A stretch of DNA of 64,000 nt, taken from Candidatus Obscuribacter sp. GTDB taxonomy: Bacteria; Cyanobacteriota; Vampirovibrionia; Obscuribacterales; Obscuribacteraceae. Both the position numbers and the translations under genes were made by a program. The first letter of the stretch is position 1; the number at the start of each line of letters is the position of its first letter. Shown here piece by piece: positions 37,306 to 46,424 of this stretch. The notes under the pieces were generated by a model. The model saw only the letters and a program-made list of their open reading frames with translations, was not told the origin of the DNA and ran no database searches. The DNA is taken from positions 310,001-374,000 of the forward strand of contig JADKDV010000004.1 of assembly GCA_016718315.1 (NCBI GenBank). Reading direction: 5' to 3'.

Positions 37306-38871
37306 TTAGTGCTCAGTCAGAGGCAGTTCGGGAGTTTGAATTTTTGAGAGAAGTGTTTCATGCTCCTCGATTTCAATCTTCTGCAGTCCTTCTTCTGACA
37401 GCGCACCGTCCTTAACCAGACCCTTATAACAGTCTTTTTCAAGTTCAAATATGCGATGTCTCAATTCTTCTTCTTCTAGCGCTTTGATAGAAGTGTCTTC
37501 CAGATGGAGATTTTCGATTTGTTTAATTAGCTCTTCTTTATTGCGATGCAATTCATCGTGAAGCAAGTCGTGATTTGGAGCTGTAATCGCGCCAGTCTTA
37601 AGTTGATTGGAGACAAAGGCCAGGGCACGCTTTTTTGCAATTAACTTGGCCTTGAGCATTTTGTATTGCTCACGTTTTGGATCTTTGGCGTTCATCTTTA
37701 GCAGAGTGACCAGTGGCTCAATTGTTAGTCCTGGTACAAGCAGGGTAAATAGTACGACTCCAAATGTTGTGATTGTAATCATCTCTTTGTAGGCAAAGTT
37801 GTCTGGCAAACTTAAGGCCAGTGCCATGCATACAGAGCCTCTCAGCGCTCCCCAGAACAATAAATGGCGCCATTTCCAGGGGATTTTATGTGATTTGCTT
37901 CCAATAAAAGGAGAGAGTCCATAAACGACGAATACACGGGCTATAAGCACTACCAGAATGCCTACACCTATTTGCACACTGTATTTACAGAGTAAGTCAA
38001 ATTTGACCTGCAAACCGATAAGCAAAAATATAAGTGAATTGACTAAAAACGCCAGGTATTCCCAGAATGAATTGACTGCCATGCGGGTGCTGGCTGACAT
38101 GCCAGTGCGGCTGCCATAGTTGCCGATGACGACCCCGGCTGCAACAACACTCAAAACCGCTGATACATGCAGTTGCTCGGCTACTAGATATGAGCCGTAG
38201 GCAAGAATTGTAGTGAGTGTAATCTCCAACAAGTGATCGTCAAATAGACTGGTGATGCGGGATGCCGCATATCCTAAGGCTGCACCGATAACGCTTCCAC
38301 CTATTACTACCAGTAAGAAACTGCCTGCCGTCGCGCCAACCGAAAACCCAGATCCGGCAATGACGCAAGCCAGGACGAGCTTGAATAACACTACAGCTGT
38401 GCCATCATTAAAGAGACTTTCTCCTTCCAGGAGCATTGTCAACTTGCTGTCCATGCCGAGTTTTCTAAAGAGGGCCAGCACGGAGATAGGGTCTGTAGCA
38501 GCGATCATAGCCCCAAACAAAAATGCTGGTCCTAGCTGAACATTTGCCAGATAATGCATGCCGTAAGCAACAATCAGTGTGTTTATTACTACGCCCACGG
38601 TTGCAAGCACTGTTATCGGTTTCCAACCTTCTTTGAGTTCTGCAATCTTGATATTCCAGGAAGCCTCAAAAAGTACGGCTGGAAGAAAAATCAGCAAAAT
38701 CAGGTCAGGTGTCATTTCAATTGGTGGTAATAGGTGAAATAGACCGATGCCGAGACCAACTATTACAAGTGAAATAGAATAGGGTAGTTTGATCCATTTG
38801 ACTGTAATTGCTACAGAAGCTGTAACCAGTAGTAGTACTACAAAAATGTCTATGTGAATGGTTTCTGGCAT
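37306..38871 (-). CDS. CPA1-family Na+/H+ antiporter (NhaP-type)
   Basis: A 521-residue antiporter with about 12 membrane segments. The ion-binding ATDPISV motif and the EGESLFNDGTAVVLF segment place it in the CPA1 (NhaP/NHE) family, which exchanges Na+ or K+ for protons. A hydrophilic C-terminal tail of about 130 residues is largely helical (IENLHLEDTSIKALEEEEL), as in regulated members. It lies 30 bp downstream of the CaCA exchanger gene and 38 bp before DUF389, clearly one operon. Na+ versus K+ selectivity cannot be read. Confidence 0.87.
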   Translation of the reverse strand: MPETIHIDIFVVLLLVTASVAITVKWIKLPYSISLVIVGLGIGLFHLLPPIEMTPDLILLIFLPAVLFEASWNIKIAELKEGWKPITVLATVGVVINTLIVAYGMHYLANVQLGPAFLFGAMIAATDPISVLALFRKLGMDSKLTMLLEGESLFNDGTAVVLFKLVLACVIAGSGFSVGATAGSFLLVVIGGSVIGAALGYAASRITSLFDDHLLEITLTTILAYGSYLVAEQLHVSAVLSVVAAGVVIGNYGSRTGMSASTRMAVNSFWEYLAFLVNSLIFLLIGLQVKFDLLCKYSVQIGVGILVVLIARVFVVYGLSPFIGSKSHKIPWKWRHLLFWGALRGSVCMALALSLPDNFAYKEMITITTFGVVLFTLLVPGLTIEPLVTLLKMNAKDPKREQYKMLKAKLIAKKRALAFVSNQLKTGAITAPNHDLLHDELHRNKEELIKQIENLHLEDTSIKALEEEELRHRIFELEKDCYKGLVKDGALSEEGLQKIEIEEHETLLSKIQTPELPLTEH

Positions 38872-38901
38872 CTGCGATCTTTCTTTTGTGGCATTTTTGG
38901 A

Positions 38902-39909
38902 CTAGTGAATTGAAAATAAAAGTACGTTGGCGGTGATGTAAACGAGTAAGATTGCTAGTGCATCACCCGCTAAAAATAAGAGCTTACGCTCAGAGCGATA
39001 AGTCAGGCCAATTACAATTATGCCCATTGCTATTACTGCTGTAAGTGCCGGCAGGACATTTACATCCGAGACAGATCTTAGTAGTGGTGCTTTGATATAG
39101 CAAAAATCTATTGCCGCCAAAATTGCGATGTTAAATAGGTTGCTACCGAGAAGATTTGCTACAGCCATATCAAAGGCTCCCAGTCGGGCCGCGGTAACCG
39201 ATACCGAGATTTCGGGCAGCGACGTGGTGATGGCTATCAGTGATGTGCCAATAAAACTCTCTCCCCAGCCGGTTGATTTTGCGATTTTTTCTCCAAGCTC
39301 TGGCAAGTAGCAAGCAGCAATCACGATCATGATCGAATAGAGGATAAACCAGGTGGTGGCACTCTTTAGGGTGGCGCCTGGTTGTGTCGCTTCTGCTACT
39401 TCGCCAGTAAATTCTTTGACTCTTGTTTTTTCGTATGAGTAGATAAGTTTCATGGCAATTAGATAGATACCAACAAACGCCAGGCTCAACGGATCGATTG
39501 AGTTTAGTTGCTTTATAATTGGTAGATGTTTGCCAAACAATATATCAATTGCAGCCACAGTTACCAGCACTATGCCAAAACCAACAGATAGCATGTGTCC
39601 CTGGTGCACCAGATGTGATACCGGGCGGTGTCTGGAGAGTAGATCCAGGCTTGCAATCACGAGCATATTAAACATGCAGCTACCGAGCGTGCCACTGACT
39701 GCCATGTCGGGAAGATCATTGAGGGTTACAGCTGATATGCCGCTGATTAGCTCAGGTAGTGATGTGATTGTCGCCAGCAAGACTAGTCCGATCCAGTTAC
39801 GACCAAGTCCGGTTTTTTCGGCTATTACATCTCCGTGAATTGCAATTTTTGAGCCGGCAAACATTATTACTGCTGCGCAAAGTGCAAATTCAAGCCATAT
39901 TGTCAACAT
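38902..39909 (-). CDS. CaCA-family Na+/Ca2+ exchanger-like antiporter
   Basis: A 335-residue membrane protein with two related halves. The alpha-1 repeat includes GLVLLATITSLPELISGISAV with GTLGSCMFNML, and the alpha-2 repeat includes GTSLIAITTSLPEISVSVTA with NLLGSNLFNI. These G-S-x-LPE and GSNxFN motifs are diagnostic of CaCA exchangers (YrbG-type), which move Ca2+ against Na+ or H+. It is the first gene of a three-gene leftward operon. The start has AAGGGATT ten bases upstream, and a 270-bp leader with strong secondary structure precedes it. Confidence 0.87.
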   Translation of the reverse strand: MLTIWLEFALCAAVIMFAGSKIAIHGDVIAEKTGLGRNWIGLVLLATITSLPELISGISAVTLNDLPDMAVSGTLGSCMFNMLVIASLDLLSRHRPVSHLVHQGHMLSVGFGIVLVTVAAIDILFGKHLPIIKQLNSIDPLSLAFVGIYLIAMKLIYSYEKTRVKEFTGEVAEATQPGATLKSATTWFILYSIMIVIAACYLPELGEKIAKSTGWGESFIGTSLIAITTSLPEISVSVTAARLGAFDMAVANLLGSNLFNIAILAAIDFCYIKAPLLRSVSDVNVLPALTAVIAMGIIVIGLTYRSERKLLFLAGDALAILLVYITANVLLFSIH

Positions 39910-40020
39910 TCAGCGACAATCCCTTCATCTCGGCAGCTTGTCTTTGCAAGCGCTCAACCAGCTATTAAGTTTAGCATGGTTCGTTGACGCTATTGCCCAA
40001 TACATAAGCCTTTGCTGCAT

Positions 40021-40147
40021 CTGATGATGGTGTAAACCACCTCCGTCAGCGATATTCTGAATTCTAACTGGTGACCTTCTCAAAGCCTTGATTTCAGGAG
40101 GTTAATGGGTGGTACCCGGTGGTAGCCTCTTTGAAAGTCACCAGTTA
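40021..40147 (-). promoter_or_regulatory. Structured leader candidate upstream of the cation antiporter operon
   Basis: Two nested structures lie between the GT20 gene and the exchanger operon. The larger has an 11-bp perfect outer stem TAACTGGTGAC/GTCACCAGTTA (40065-40075 with 40137-40147) and an inner CAAAG/CTTTG helix enclosing about 45 bases. The smaller (40021-40049) pairs CTGA...GGTG with CACC...TCAG around a 4x4 internal loop. In the minus direction they precede the exchanger ATG by 110-240 bp, suiting a cis-regulatory RNA. They could equally be the 3' end of the GT20 transcript. No known riboswitch class was identified. Confidence 0.4.
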
Positions 40148-40181
40148 GTGCCATTGCTGCATGGTGCTTGCAGAAATTCTT

Positions 40182-41688
40182 TTACTTTCTTGTGCAGATT
40201 GCCTGGCAGCTAAACTGCTGCGTGCTTCTCCTTGAGGGGGCGATGATTGCTGGTATTCGTTTTTGAGTGTTACTGAATAGTTTGGTCCACGAGCTCAGGC
40301 TATTTCGTTCCAGGTGTTCTTTGATTTTTGATGCTCTATCTACTCGCTCCGCTTGTGGCATGACCAGCGCTTTGGCAATTTGATTTGCAATTTGCTGATC
40401 GTCGTGGGGATCAATAGTCAGAGAGTGGGCCGATCTCATGCCATGCTCCAGTCGCATATGATAGTAGCAGTACGCCTGGATTTTGATCGGTGCAAGCTAT
40501 GAATTCTTTTGCTGTGAGATTGAGGCCGTCTCTCATAGGTGTAATCAACATGGCGGTAGCTTTGCGATAAAACAAGCTGAGAGTTTGTGCCGATACCGGT
40601 GTGTCAATCCAGTGAATGGGTTTCCAGTCGCCATCTTGCCACTTGAGGTTGATTATCTCTGCTTGCTTAGTGCATTGTTGCCAGTAGTCATTGAAAACTT
40701 TAAGTCCCTGTCTTGATGGTTGGCAGATTTGGATGAAGTTTACTTGTTTGCGATACTGGGGATAATTTTCAAGGAATGTATCTATGCCTTCCAGTCGTTG
40801 GCTGATGCCCTTGGTGTAATCACATCGATCTACTGACAAAATATAAGGTTTGGCTATTAATGGCTGGTCTGAATGGCTTGCATTAGTTCGGGAATTTGAC
40901 AATGTGTAGGTTGGTGCGTGGAGATCGCCTACATCCAGCCCTTCTTCTTCAGTCGGAGTTGACTGATTCTCTGCTAGATATTTCCAATATTGAGTATCAA
41001 TACCAAGGGGACGTACCGATACTGAGGTTCTCTTTTGGTTAAATCTGTTATGTTCGTATGATTCACTTTTGTTGCTCAGCAAAATGGTCATTTTGACAAT
41101 ATCGACCCTGTATTGAGGGCAGTGTTCTTGTACAAAATTCAAGAAGTTGTCAGCATATTCTTGCGTGTGAAATCCAATTTTTCTTGAACCCAAGAGACCT
41201 AATGCGATTTCTTTGAGCGGCTCAATGTGGTCAGGGCGAACGTTGCTTGGCCACGGGATGTGCCAGAATGTGGTAATAGCGAGCCCACTACTTGACAGCA
41301 GCTCAGGCAGGAGTGCAAATTGATAGTCGTTGACAAACCAGTCGTTAGCTTTGTCTCGTGAAGGCGCTTGTGAGACGATATTGATAGAAGCTAGATTAAA
41401 CTGGTTATATAGCAAGCGATCAGCGGCAATGTAAGTGCTGTATTGGGGCATGTCGTGCAATATTGGCCACAAAAACTCATTGCAATATCGGTAGTGTCCA
41501 TCCACAATTGTCTGCGGCACGTGGCATCTTGCGCTAGGTCCACGTCTATGAGTTTCAATCCGGTGCCAGGAATTGCCGCTGACATAGCACCATTGCGCGT
41601 GGGACACTCCAGTATTCTTAAATAACCTGGATAAAGTGGCTGAGACGCCGCCAGGGCTGCCGGGTCCCCTGTACGATAAGATATTCAT
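40182..41688 (-). CDS. GT20 glycosyltransferase (trehalose-6-P or glucosylglycerol-P synthase-like), one frameshift
   Basis: The protein matches the GT20 fold: NEFLWPILH near residue 80, WFVNDYQFALLPELL, ITTFWHIPWPSN, KIGFHTQEYADNFL, the SVDRCDYTKGI donor-site motif and TPMRDGLNLTAKEF with the NPGVLLLS end. The canonical HDYH is NDYQ here, a difference also met in GgpS-type enzymes, so it may make glucosylglycerol phosphate rather than trehalose-6-phosphate. The first frame stops at 40411, but the sequence resumes in the next frame as LTIDPHDDQQIANQIAKAL, so one base is off near 40430. The start at 41688 follows AAGGGCAAT. It neighbours ion antiporters, suggesting osmotic or salt adaptation. 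Confidence 0.75.
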
Positions 41689-41833
41689 ATCTATTGCCCT
41701 TCTCTTGGCACAACGTTTTGCGAGGTTTTGTCGCTCTACAATTAGTGTATTTGATGAATATTTCGCCAAGATTTCACCGCCGTCACACCTATTAAAATGG
41801 GTTAGAATGAGACTTTGGGCTTGTGTGTAAATC

Positions 41834-42502
41834 ATGAAGATATTAATTGCCGAAGATGATTTACTCCTTGCCGATGGGCTCTCCATAGTTTTGCGAGACA
41901 ATGGATATGTCGTTGACGTCATTAGTAATGGTGTTGATGCCGATGCCGCTCTGCTAGGCACAGCCTATGAGTTGCTCATCCTCGATCTTGGACTGCCTCG
42001 TATGGATGGATTGGAAGTATTGAAGCGCTTGCGCGCCAGAGGACAAGCACTGCCGGTGCTGATTTTGACAGCGCGCGATCAGCTCGTTGATAGAGTTGCT
42101 GGTCTGGATTGTGGTGCTAACGATTACATCACCAAGCCATTTGAAGTACCAGAGCTAGAAGCCAGGGTGCGCGCCTTTCTCAGACGGGATCTCTGGTCCA
42201 ATCGTAGTGAGATCAAATTTGGAGCATTATGCTTTAACACTGGCGCACGCACTGCCACTGTGGATAAACAGCCACTGGAGTTGTCTGCCAGAGAAACAGC
42301 TGTGCTTGAGATATTGTTGCAGCGGCTTGGTCGGATGGTAAGCAAAGAGCAACTGACTGATTTACTATCAGATTGGGACAGTGACGTCACTGGCAATGCA
42401 GTTGCTATTGCTGTACATCGCCTACGTAAAAAACTCGAAGATTTTGGGATCACGGTACGAGCCTCGCGTGGTCTGGGATATAGACTTGAAAAAGCCAACT
42501 AA
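41834..42502 (+). CDS. OmpR-family response regulator
   Basis: A 222-residue two-domain regulator. The receiver has the acidic pair EDD (7-9), phospho-acceptor D51 in LILDLGLPRMDG, T in LTARD and K in ITKPFE. The C-terminal winged-helix domain (about 125-222) ends VRASRGLGYRLEK, typical of OmpR/PhoB. It is followed directly by a histidine kinase, forming a two-component pair of QseB/PmrA type. The divergent GT20 gene starts 145 bp away, so it might be a target, though nothing in the sequence proves this. Confidence 0.9.
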   Translation: MKILIAEDDLLLADGLSIVLRDNGYVVDVISNGVDADAALLGTAYELLILDLGLPRMDGLEVLKRLRARGQALPVLILTARDQLVDRVAGLDCGANDYITKPFEVPELEARVRAFLRRDLWSNRSEIKFGALCFNTGARTATVDKQPLELSARETAVLEILLQRLGRMVSKEQLTDLLSDWDSDVTGNAVAIAVHRLRKKLEDFGITVRASRGLGYRLEKAN

Positions 42503-44011
42503 AAACGCGACATACTCTATCCGGCTCAGGCTTTTGTCTTCGCTTTGCTGCCGCTTATTTTGCTATGCATAACAAGCGCTACTATTGCTTATTCCATGGC
42601 TGCTGGCTTTGCTAATGATGCTTATGACCATGAACTCATTAATTCGGCGGATTCAGTCGTGGCTCGCCTCAAGCTACAGGGCAACCGGGTTGTGGTGGAT
42701 TTGCCACCGGCTGCTCAGGCGATTTTGCGGCACAATGACCTGGATAAGTTTTACTATCAAGTGCTGCGGGCGAATGGTGAGCGGATCTCGGGCGATGCGC
42801 TGTTGCCTGCGCCGAGGCACAATTTAGACGCTGATGCGCCGGTCTTTCGTTATGCGCAGCTAAATGGTCATGATATCCGCATGGCAAGAGTGCGCGCGGA
42901 GATACCAGGGGTACAGCCAGAGCTGTTAAATGTGCCAAAAGTACTCGCCAATGACAGTCCTGGAGGTGTTAGCGCACCTGTGACAGTCAGTGAACGAGCC
43001 GTTATTGACGGTAGTTTTATCGGTCCAGTCGCTTTTGCACCGCCGTCGCCACCTCCGGTCCCTAATCAAGTTGTACTGGTACAAGTGGCTGAGACTCTCA
43101 ATAGCCGTCATCACTTAGCTCAGCAGATTTTGCTCAGTATCATAGTGCCCCAGCTTGTTTTGATTTTGCTCGGTGCTCTGGCTGTATCTAGAGCTGTCTC
43201 TGATGCTCTGCATCCATTGCATAAGTTGGCTAAATCTATTGCCGAGCGTTCTCAGTATGATCTGTCACCGGTGTCAGAGGAGACAGCACCCATTGAGGTC
43301 AAGCCTCTTCTGGTGGCGATCAATGATCTGCTGGCGCGTCTGAGAGTGGATTTGGATTCGCAGAGGCGTTTTGTTGCCAATGCCGCCCATCAGTTTCGCA
43401 CGCCGTTAGCTGCGCTCAAGACCTACTTGTACTGTGCCAAGCGATTGCCGGCAGACAAACAAATGAATGAGATGCTTGATAAGGTTGATGCTAGCACTGA
43501 GCGCATGTCTCATTTGTCCAGCAAGTTGCTGGCTCTATCAAAAGCCGAACCTGCTAATGCGCAAGAAGAGTATGGATCTGTCAACTTAACTGATGTGGTC
43601 TCCGCTGCCATTGCTGGATTGGCTACTGAAGCTGCCAAACGCGAGACTGAGTTGAGTTTTGTGCCACCGGCTGAGCCTGTTTATGTGCGCGGTGATGCTC
43701 ACAACCTGGAGGAGCTGGCTGCCAATTTGATAGAAAATGCCGTGTTTTATACTCCCGCTGGAGGCTCTGTGAGAGTCTCTCTGAGCGCCTCTCCGCGGTG
43801 CATTCTCACTGTCGAGGACAATGGTCCTGGCATCCCTGAAGCCGAGAAGGAACGCATTTTTGAGCGCTTTTATAGGGTGCTTGGCAGTGAGATTGCTGGT
43901 AGTGGCTTGGGTCTTGCTATCGTAAAAGAAATTGCGGCAGCTCATGAAGCCAGAGTATCAGTCTGCGATCCGCCGATTGGAAGCGGCACAATTGTTATTG
44001 TGCAATTTTAG
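42486..44011 (+). CDS. Sensor histidine kinase, probable N-terminal frameshift
   Basis: About 490-508 residues: an N-terminal membrane helix, a periplasmic region of about 150 residues, a second helix (ILLSIIVPQLVLILLGALAV), a HAMP linker, the HisKA H-box AAHQFRTPLAALKTY and a HATPase domain with N box (NLIENAVFY), DNGPGIP and GSGLGLAIVKEI. The complete catalytic frame can start only at TTG 42545, inside the first helix. In the adjacent frame a good N-terminus (KKPTKNATYSIRLRLLSSL) starts at TTG 42486, overlapping the regulator gene, which suggests one base is off near 42545. It is the cognate kinase of the upstream regulator. Confidence 0.83.
43986..44008 (+). terminator. Weak terminator at the end of the kinase gene
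   Basis: GCACAAT/ATTGTGC with a 4-base loop overlaps the last codons of the histidine kinase and is followed by AATTTT. The stem is short, so confidence is modest. Confidence 0.4.
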
Positions 44012-44039
44012 TGCGCAACTCCACCAGGGTGTCGTGGTC

Positions 44040-44828
44040 TTAATACTGCCTTACTGCGCCACCATCTATGGTGAGTGTGGTGCCGGTGATAAATTCGCCT
44101 CGAGGTGATGCCAAAAATGCTACAAGGGCACCAAGATCCTCTGGCTTGCCAAAGCGTTTGACTGGCGAATAATTGGCCCAGACACTAAGGACGTCGTCAA
44201 CAGAGACATGCTCGGCGGTGGCGTATTGTTGAGCTAGCTCTCTGACCAGTGGTGTATCAAAATATCCCGGACAGATGACATTGGCTGTTACGCCGTCTCC
44301 AGCGACCTCAGAGGCGATGCATTTGGAGAGAGCGTTGAGACCTGTGCGCAGCGTGCTTTGCACTACTGAGGTTTTTTCGGCTTCCAATCCAAATATGGAG
44401 CCTATGTAGATAATGCGGCCGTACTTTTGTGCCTGCATACCAGGTAGGACCAGTCTGGACAATACAATAGGTGGCAGCAAGACCATATCATTGCCCACTT
44501 GCCAGTGCTCATCGGTGGCTTGAGTAAACGGCAATGTGGGCGGATGTCCGGTGCTTACCACGAGGATGTCGATATGTCCGAGGAAGGACTGTGCCTCGGA
44601 TACTAAATTGTGTAAGTCATCTTTACTGGTCAGGTCGGCCTTTACACCTAGCACTTTGGCTTTGGTGCTAGCTTTGATGGAGTCGGCGGCAGCTGTGATT
44701 TTTTGCTTGTCGCGGGAGCAGATGACGACGTCAACGCCCTCCTGTGCCAGAGCTTGGGCACAGGCAAAGCCCAGACCATAGCTGGCTCCGGTTACGACAG
44801 CTGTTTTACCCTTCAAATCCAGGTCCAT
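44040..44828 (-). CDS. SDR-family oxidoreductase lacking the usual Tyr-Lys pair
   Basis: A 262-residue short-chain dehydrogenase with an N-terminal NAD(P) motif GASYGLGFA, ADLTSKDD, a NAG-like VSTGHPP and a C-terminal ANVICPGYFDT plus TGTTLTIDGG end, resembling FabG-like reductases. The catalytic YxxxK is absent: where it should lie, the sequence reads SVVQSTLRTGLNAL. A subgroup of FabG-like SDRs is known to lack the tyrosine, so it may act differently or bind without classical catalysis. It is divergent from the ZIP operon and shares the intergenic region that contains two Zur-like boxes. Confidence 0.8.
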   Translation of the reverse strand: MDLDLKGKTAVVTGASYGLGFACAQALAQEGVDVVICSRDKQKITAAADSIKASTKAKVLGVKADLTSKDDLHNLVSEAQSFLGHIDILVVSTGHPPTLPFTQATDEHWQVGNDMVLLPPIVLSRLVLPGMQAQKYGRIIYIGSIFGLEAEKTSVVQSTLRTGLNALSKCIASEVAGDGVTANVICPGYFDTPLVRELAQQYATAEHVSVDDVLSVWANYSPVKRFGKPEDLGALVAFLASPRGEFITGTTLTIDGGAVRQY

Positions 44829-44965
44829 CGGCTCCCCTCAATCGCTCACATCTCGCTCAATGATAGCTCACTGGTGAAGTGCAAATCGGCAATCTTTGAC
44901 CGTTCATTACCGCCGCTTGGCAAGATCCTGGCGCAGCTGCGATAGCAAAGAGGTGCCCCTAGTGG

Positions 44966-44981
44966 TGATAATGAACTATCA
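44966..44981. promoter_or_regulatory. Candidate Zur box
   Basis: TGATAATGAACTATCA is a 7-2-7 inverted repeat with one mismatch. It has the same form as the boxes at 52105, 58675 and 59251. It lies 138 bp upstream of the SDR start and 440 bp upstream of the ZIP start. Confidence 0.5.
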
Positions 44982-45035
44982 ATAAGCTTGGGCGTTAGCT
45001 CTGTTAGCGTTTGCTGGCGCGAGCGGAGTGAAATG

Positions 45036-45052
45036 GAAATGATTGTCATTTC
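45036..45052. promoter_or_regulatory. Candidate Fur/Zur-type palindrome
   Basis: GAAATGATTGTCATTTC is a perfect 7-3-7 inverted repeat. It resembles the core AATGATNNTCATT of Fur-family operators, though its spacing differs from the 7-2-7 boxes elsewhere in this window. It lies 370 bp upstream of the ZIP gene. Confidence 0.5.
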
Positions 45053-45360
45053 TGTTTACTGCTTTGTTTTTCGCTTACCGTGGGTGCCCCAAAAAACCGT
45101 TAAAAAGTGGGATTTCTCTGGCAAGGTTAACAGTTTGAGCTGTAGCGACTGGTATTGGATTGCCTGGGTCTAGGCGGTAGGTTTAGGGCACTACTTGTTT
45201 CAGTTTCTTTCTTCGGTACCAATTCTCTCTAGATCCCAATCCAATCTCCCCTCACAGATGTTTCCTCTGGCTGCTAGCAGTCCTGGTCGGAGACTAATTC
45301 TGCTTGCAAAGGGATTTGCCTTCTGGTGCGGGTTTCACTTTTAGCTTCAACCAACGACAG

Positions 45361-45396
45361 GGCTGTTTGCTGTTGACATGTCAACACAACACAGCC
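45361..45396 (+). promoter_or_regulatory. Leader palindrome and hairpin ahead of the ZIP gene
   Basis: The perfect 16-bp palindrome TGTTGACATGTCAACA (45371-45386) is nested in an outer GGCTGT/ACAGCC pair, giving a 36-base hairpin that ends 24 bp before the ZIP ATG. It could be a dimeric-repressor operator or a translational control hairpin. A TTGACA -35-like hexamer is inside it, but no -10 box lies at the right distance. Confidence 0.55.
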
Positions 45397-45420
45397 TTGT
45401 CTTAACGCAAGGGTCATCCC

Positions 45421-46419
45421 ATGGAAAATCTTCTCTACGCAGTTGTATGCGCTTTGCTGGTGAGTGCTGTCTCACTTGTCGGTATCGCTACCTTTTCTTT
45501 CTCAGGGCTTCGTCTCAAAAAGTTGATCAATCTGCTCTTGAGTCTCGCTGCCGGAGCAATGCTCGGCAATGCGCTTTTGCATATGCTGCCACATGCTCTG
45601 GAGCATGCCTCTCATAAAGAGCCTGTCGCGGTTGTGAGTCCGGTTTTGTCTGCAAGTGATGCCAAGCCTGGTCCTGGCGTCGCCCTTTCGTCTGAGCCCA
45701 CTCCTTCGGTGCATGAGCATGAAGATGGCGAGCACGAAAAAGACCACGACCATGATCATCATGCAGACGAGCACAAGCATCAGGACCATCCTGTAGCTTC
45801 TGCGCCGCACGATCATGACCATGATGCTGTGGCTTCAACCGGAGCGCATGACGGACATGAGGAGCACGAGCATGCTGGACTCTGGGTCATCTCTGTGCTG
45901 CTTGCTGGTTTTCTGGCGCTCTTTGGTCTCGATTTGATCCTTCTTTCGCGCATGCGCGATGACAGTGCCGGTGTCAAGCCTCTTGGTTATCTTGTGTTGC
46001 TCAGTGATGGTCTGGAAAACTTCATGGACGGCCTTGTTATTGGCGCGGCATTTTTGATCAATGTGCCCGCTGGCATCGCCACAACTATCGCCATTTTCCT
46101 GCATGAGCTGCCCATGGAGCTTGGCGACTTTGCTGTGCTCACTCATGCTGGATTTTCTCGCAAGAAGGCGCTGTTGCTCAATCTGGCATCGGCTCTTGTG
46201 AACGTCATTGGCGTTGTGTTGGCCTTTGTGCTTGGCACCACACTCAGTGGCTTCACATCATTTGCTACGCCATTTGCTGCTGGTGCCATCCTCTATCTCG
46301 CGGCTGCTGGTCTTTTGCCGCAGATTCGGATGCAGGGCAACGGCTGGCAAAAGCTCACTTACTTTACCATGACGCTCGTTGGTGTGGCACTCATGGCGCT
46401 CATCCTCTTACTGGAGTAA
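45421..46419 (+). CDS. ZIP-family metal transporter with His-rich loop
   Basis: A 332-residue membrane protein that should import zinc or a related divalent metal into the cytoplasm. It has about eight membrane segments and the ZIP metal-path motifs LSDGLENFMDGLVIGAAF (helix IV, H position taken by N/D) and FLHELPMELGDFAVL (helix V). Between helices III and IV is a loop (about residues 98-155) with more than 20 His residues alternating with Asp/Glu, probably a metal-collecting segment. It is followed after 5 bp by a COG0523 GTPase, forming an uptake-and-delivery operon. Upstream boxes suggest control by a Fur-family regulator. Confidence 0.87.
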   Translation: MENLLYAVVCALLVSAVSLVGIATFSFSGLRLKKLINLLLSLAAGAMLGNALLHMLPHALEHASHKEPVAVVSPVLSASDAKPGPGVALSSEPTPSVHEHEDGEHEKDHDHDHHADEHKHQDHPVASAPHDHDHDAVASTGAHDGHEEHEHAGLWVISVLLAGFLALFGLDLILLSRMRDDSAGVKPLGYLVLLSDGLENFMDGLVIGAAFLINVPAGIATTIAIFLHELPMELGDFAVLTHAGFSRKKALLLNLASALVNVIGVVLAFVLGTTLSGFTSFATPFAAGAILYLAAAGLLPQIRMQGNGWQKLTYFTMTLVGVALMALILLLE

Positions 46420-46424
46420 AACAT

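Larger units (their letters stand above)
44829..45420. other. Regulatory-rich intergenic region between the SDR and ZIP genes
   Basis: This 590-bp gap contains no convincing protein. It holds a 16-bp Zur-type box (44966-44981), a 17-bp palindrome (45036-45052) and a long hairpin with a perfect 16-bp palindrome (45361-45396), described separately. The distance from the first box to the ZIP start (440 bp) suggests a long leader or a promoter nearer the SDR gene. Confidence 0.5.

Noticed and set aside
40021..40049. CTGATGA resembles the hammerhead ribozyme core
   Set aside because: The required GAAA after stem II is absent, so a hammerhead cannot form.
40095..40126. GGGTGGTACC on the plus strand resembles the conserved tail of a T-box riboswitch
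   Set aside because: No plus-strand gene follows for 1.7 kb, no tRNA-synthetase or amino-acid gene is near, and the CGCGG end of the motif is not matched.
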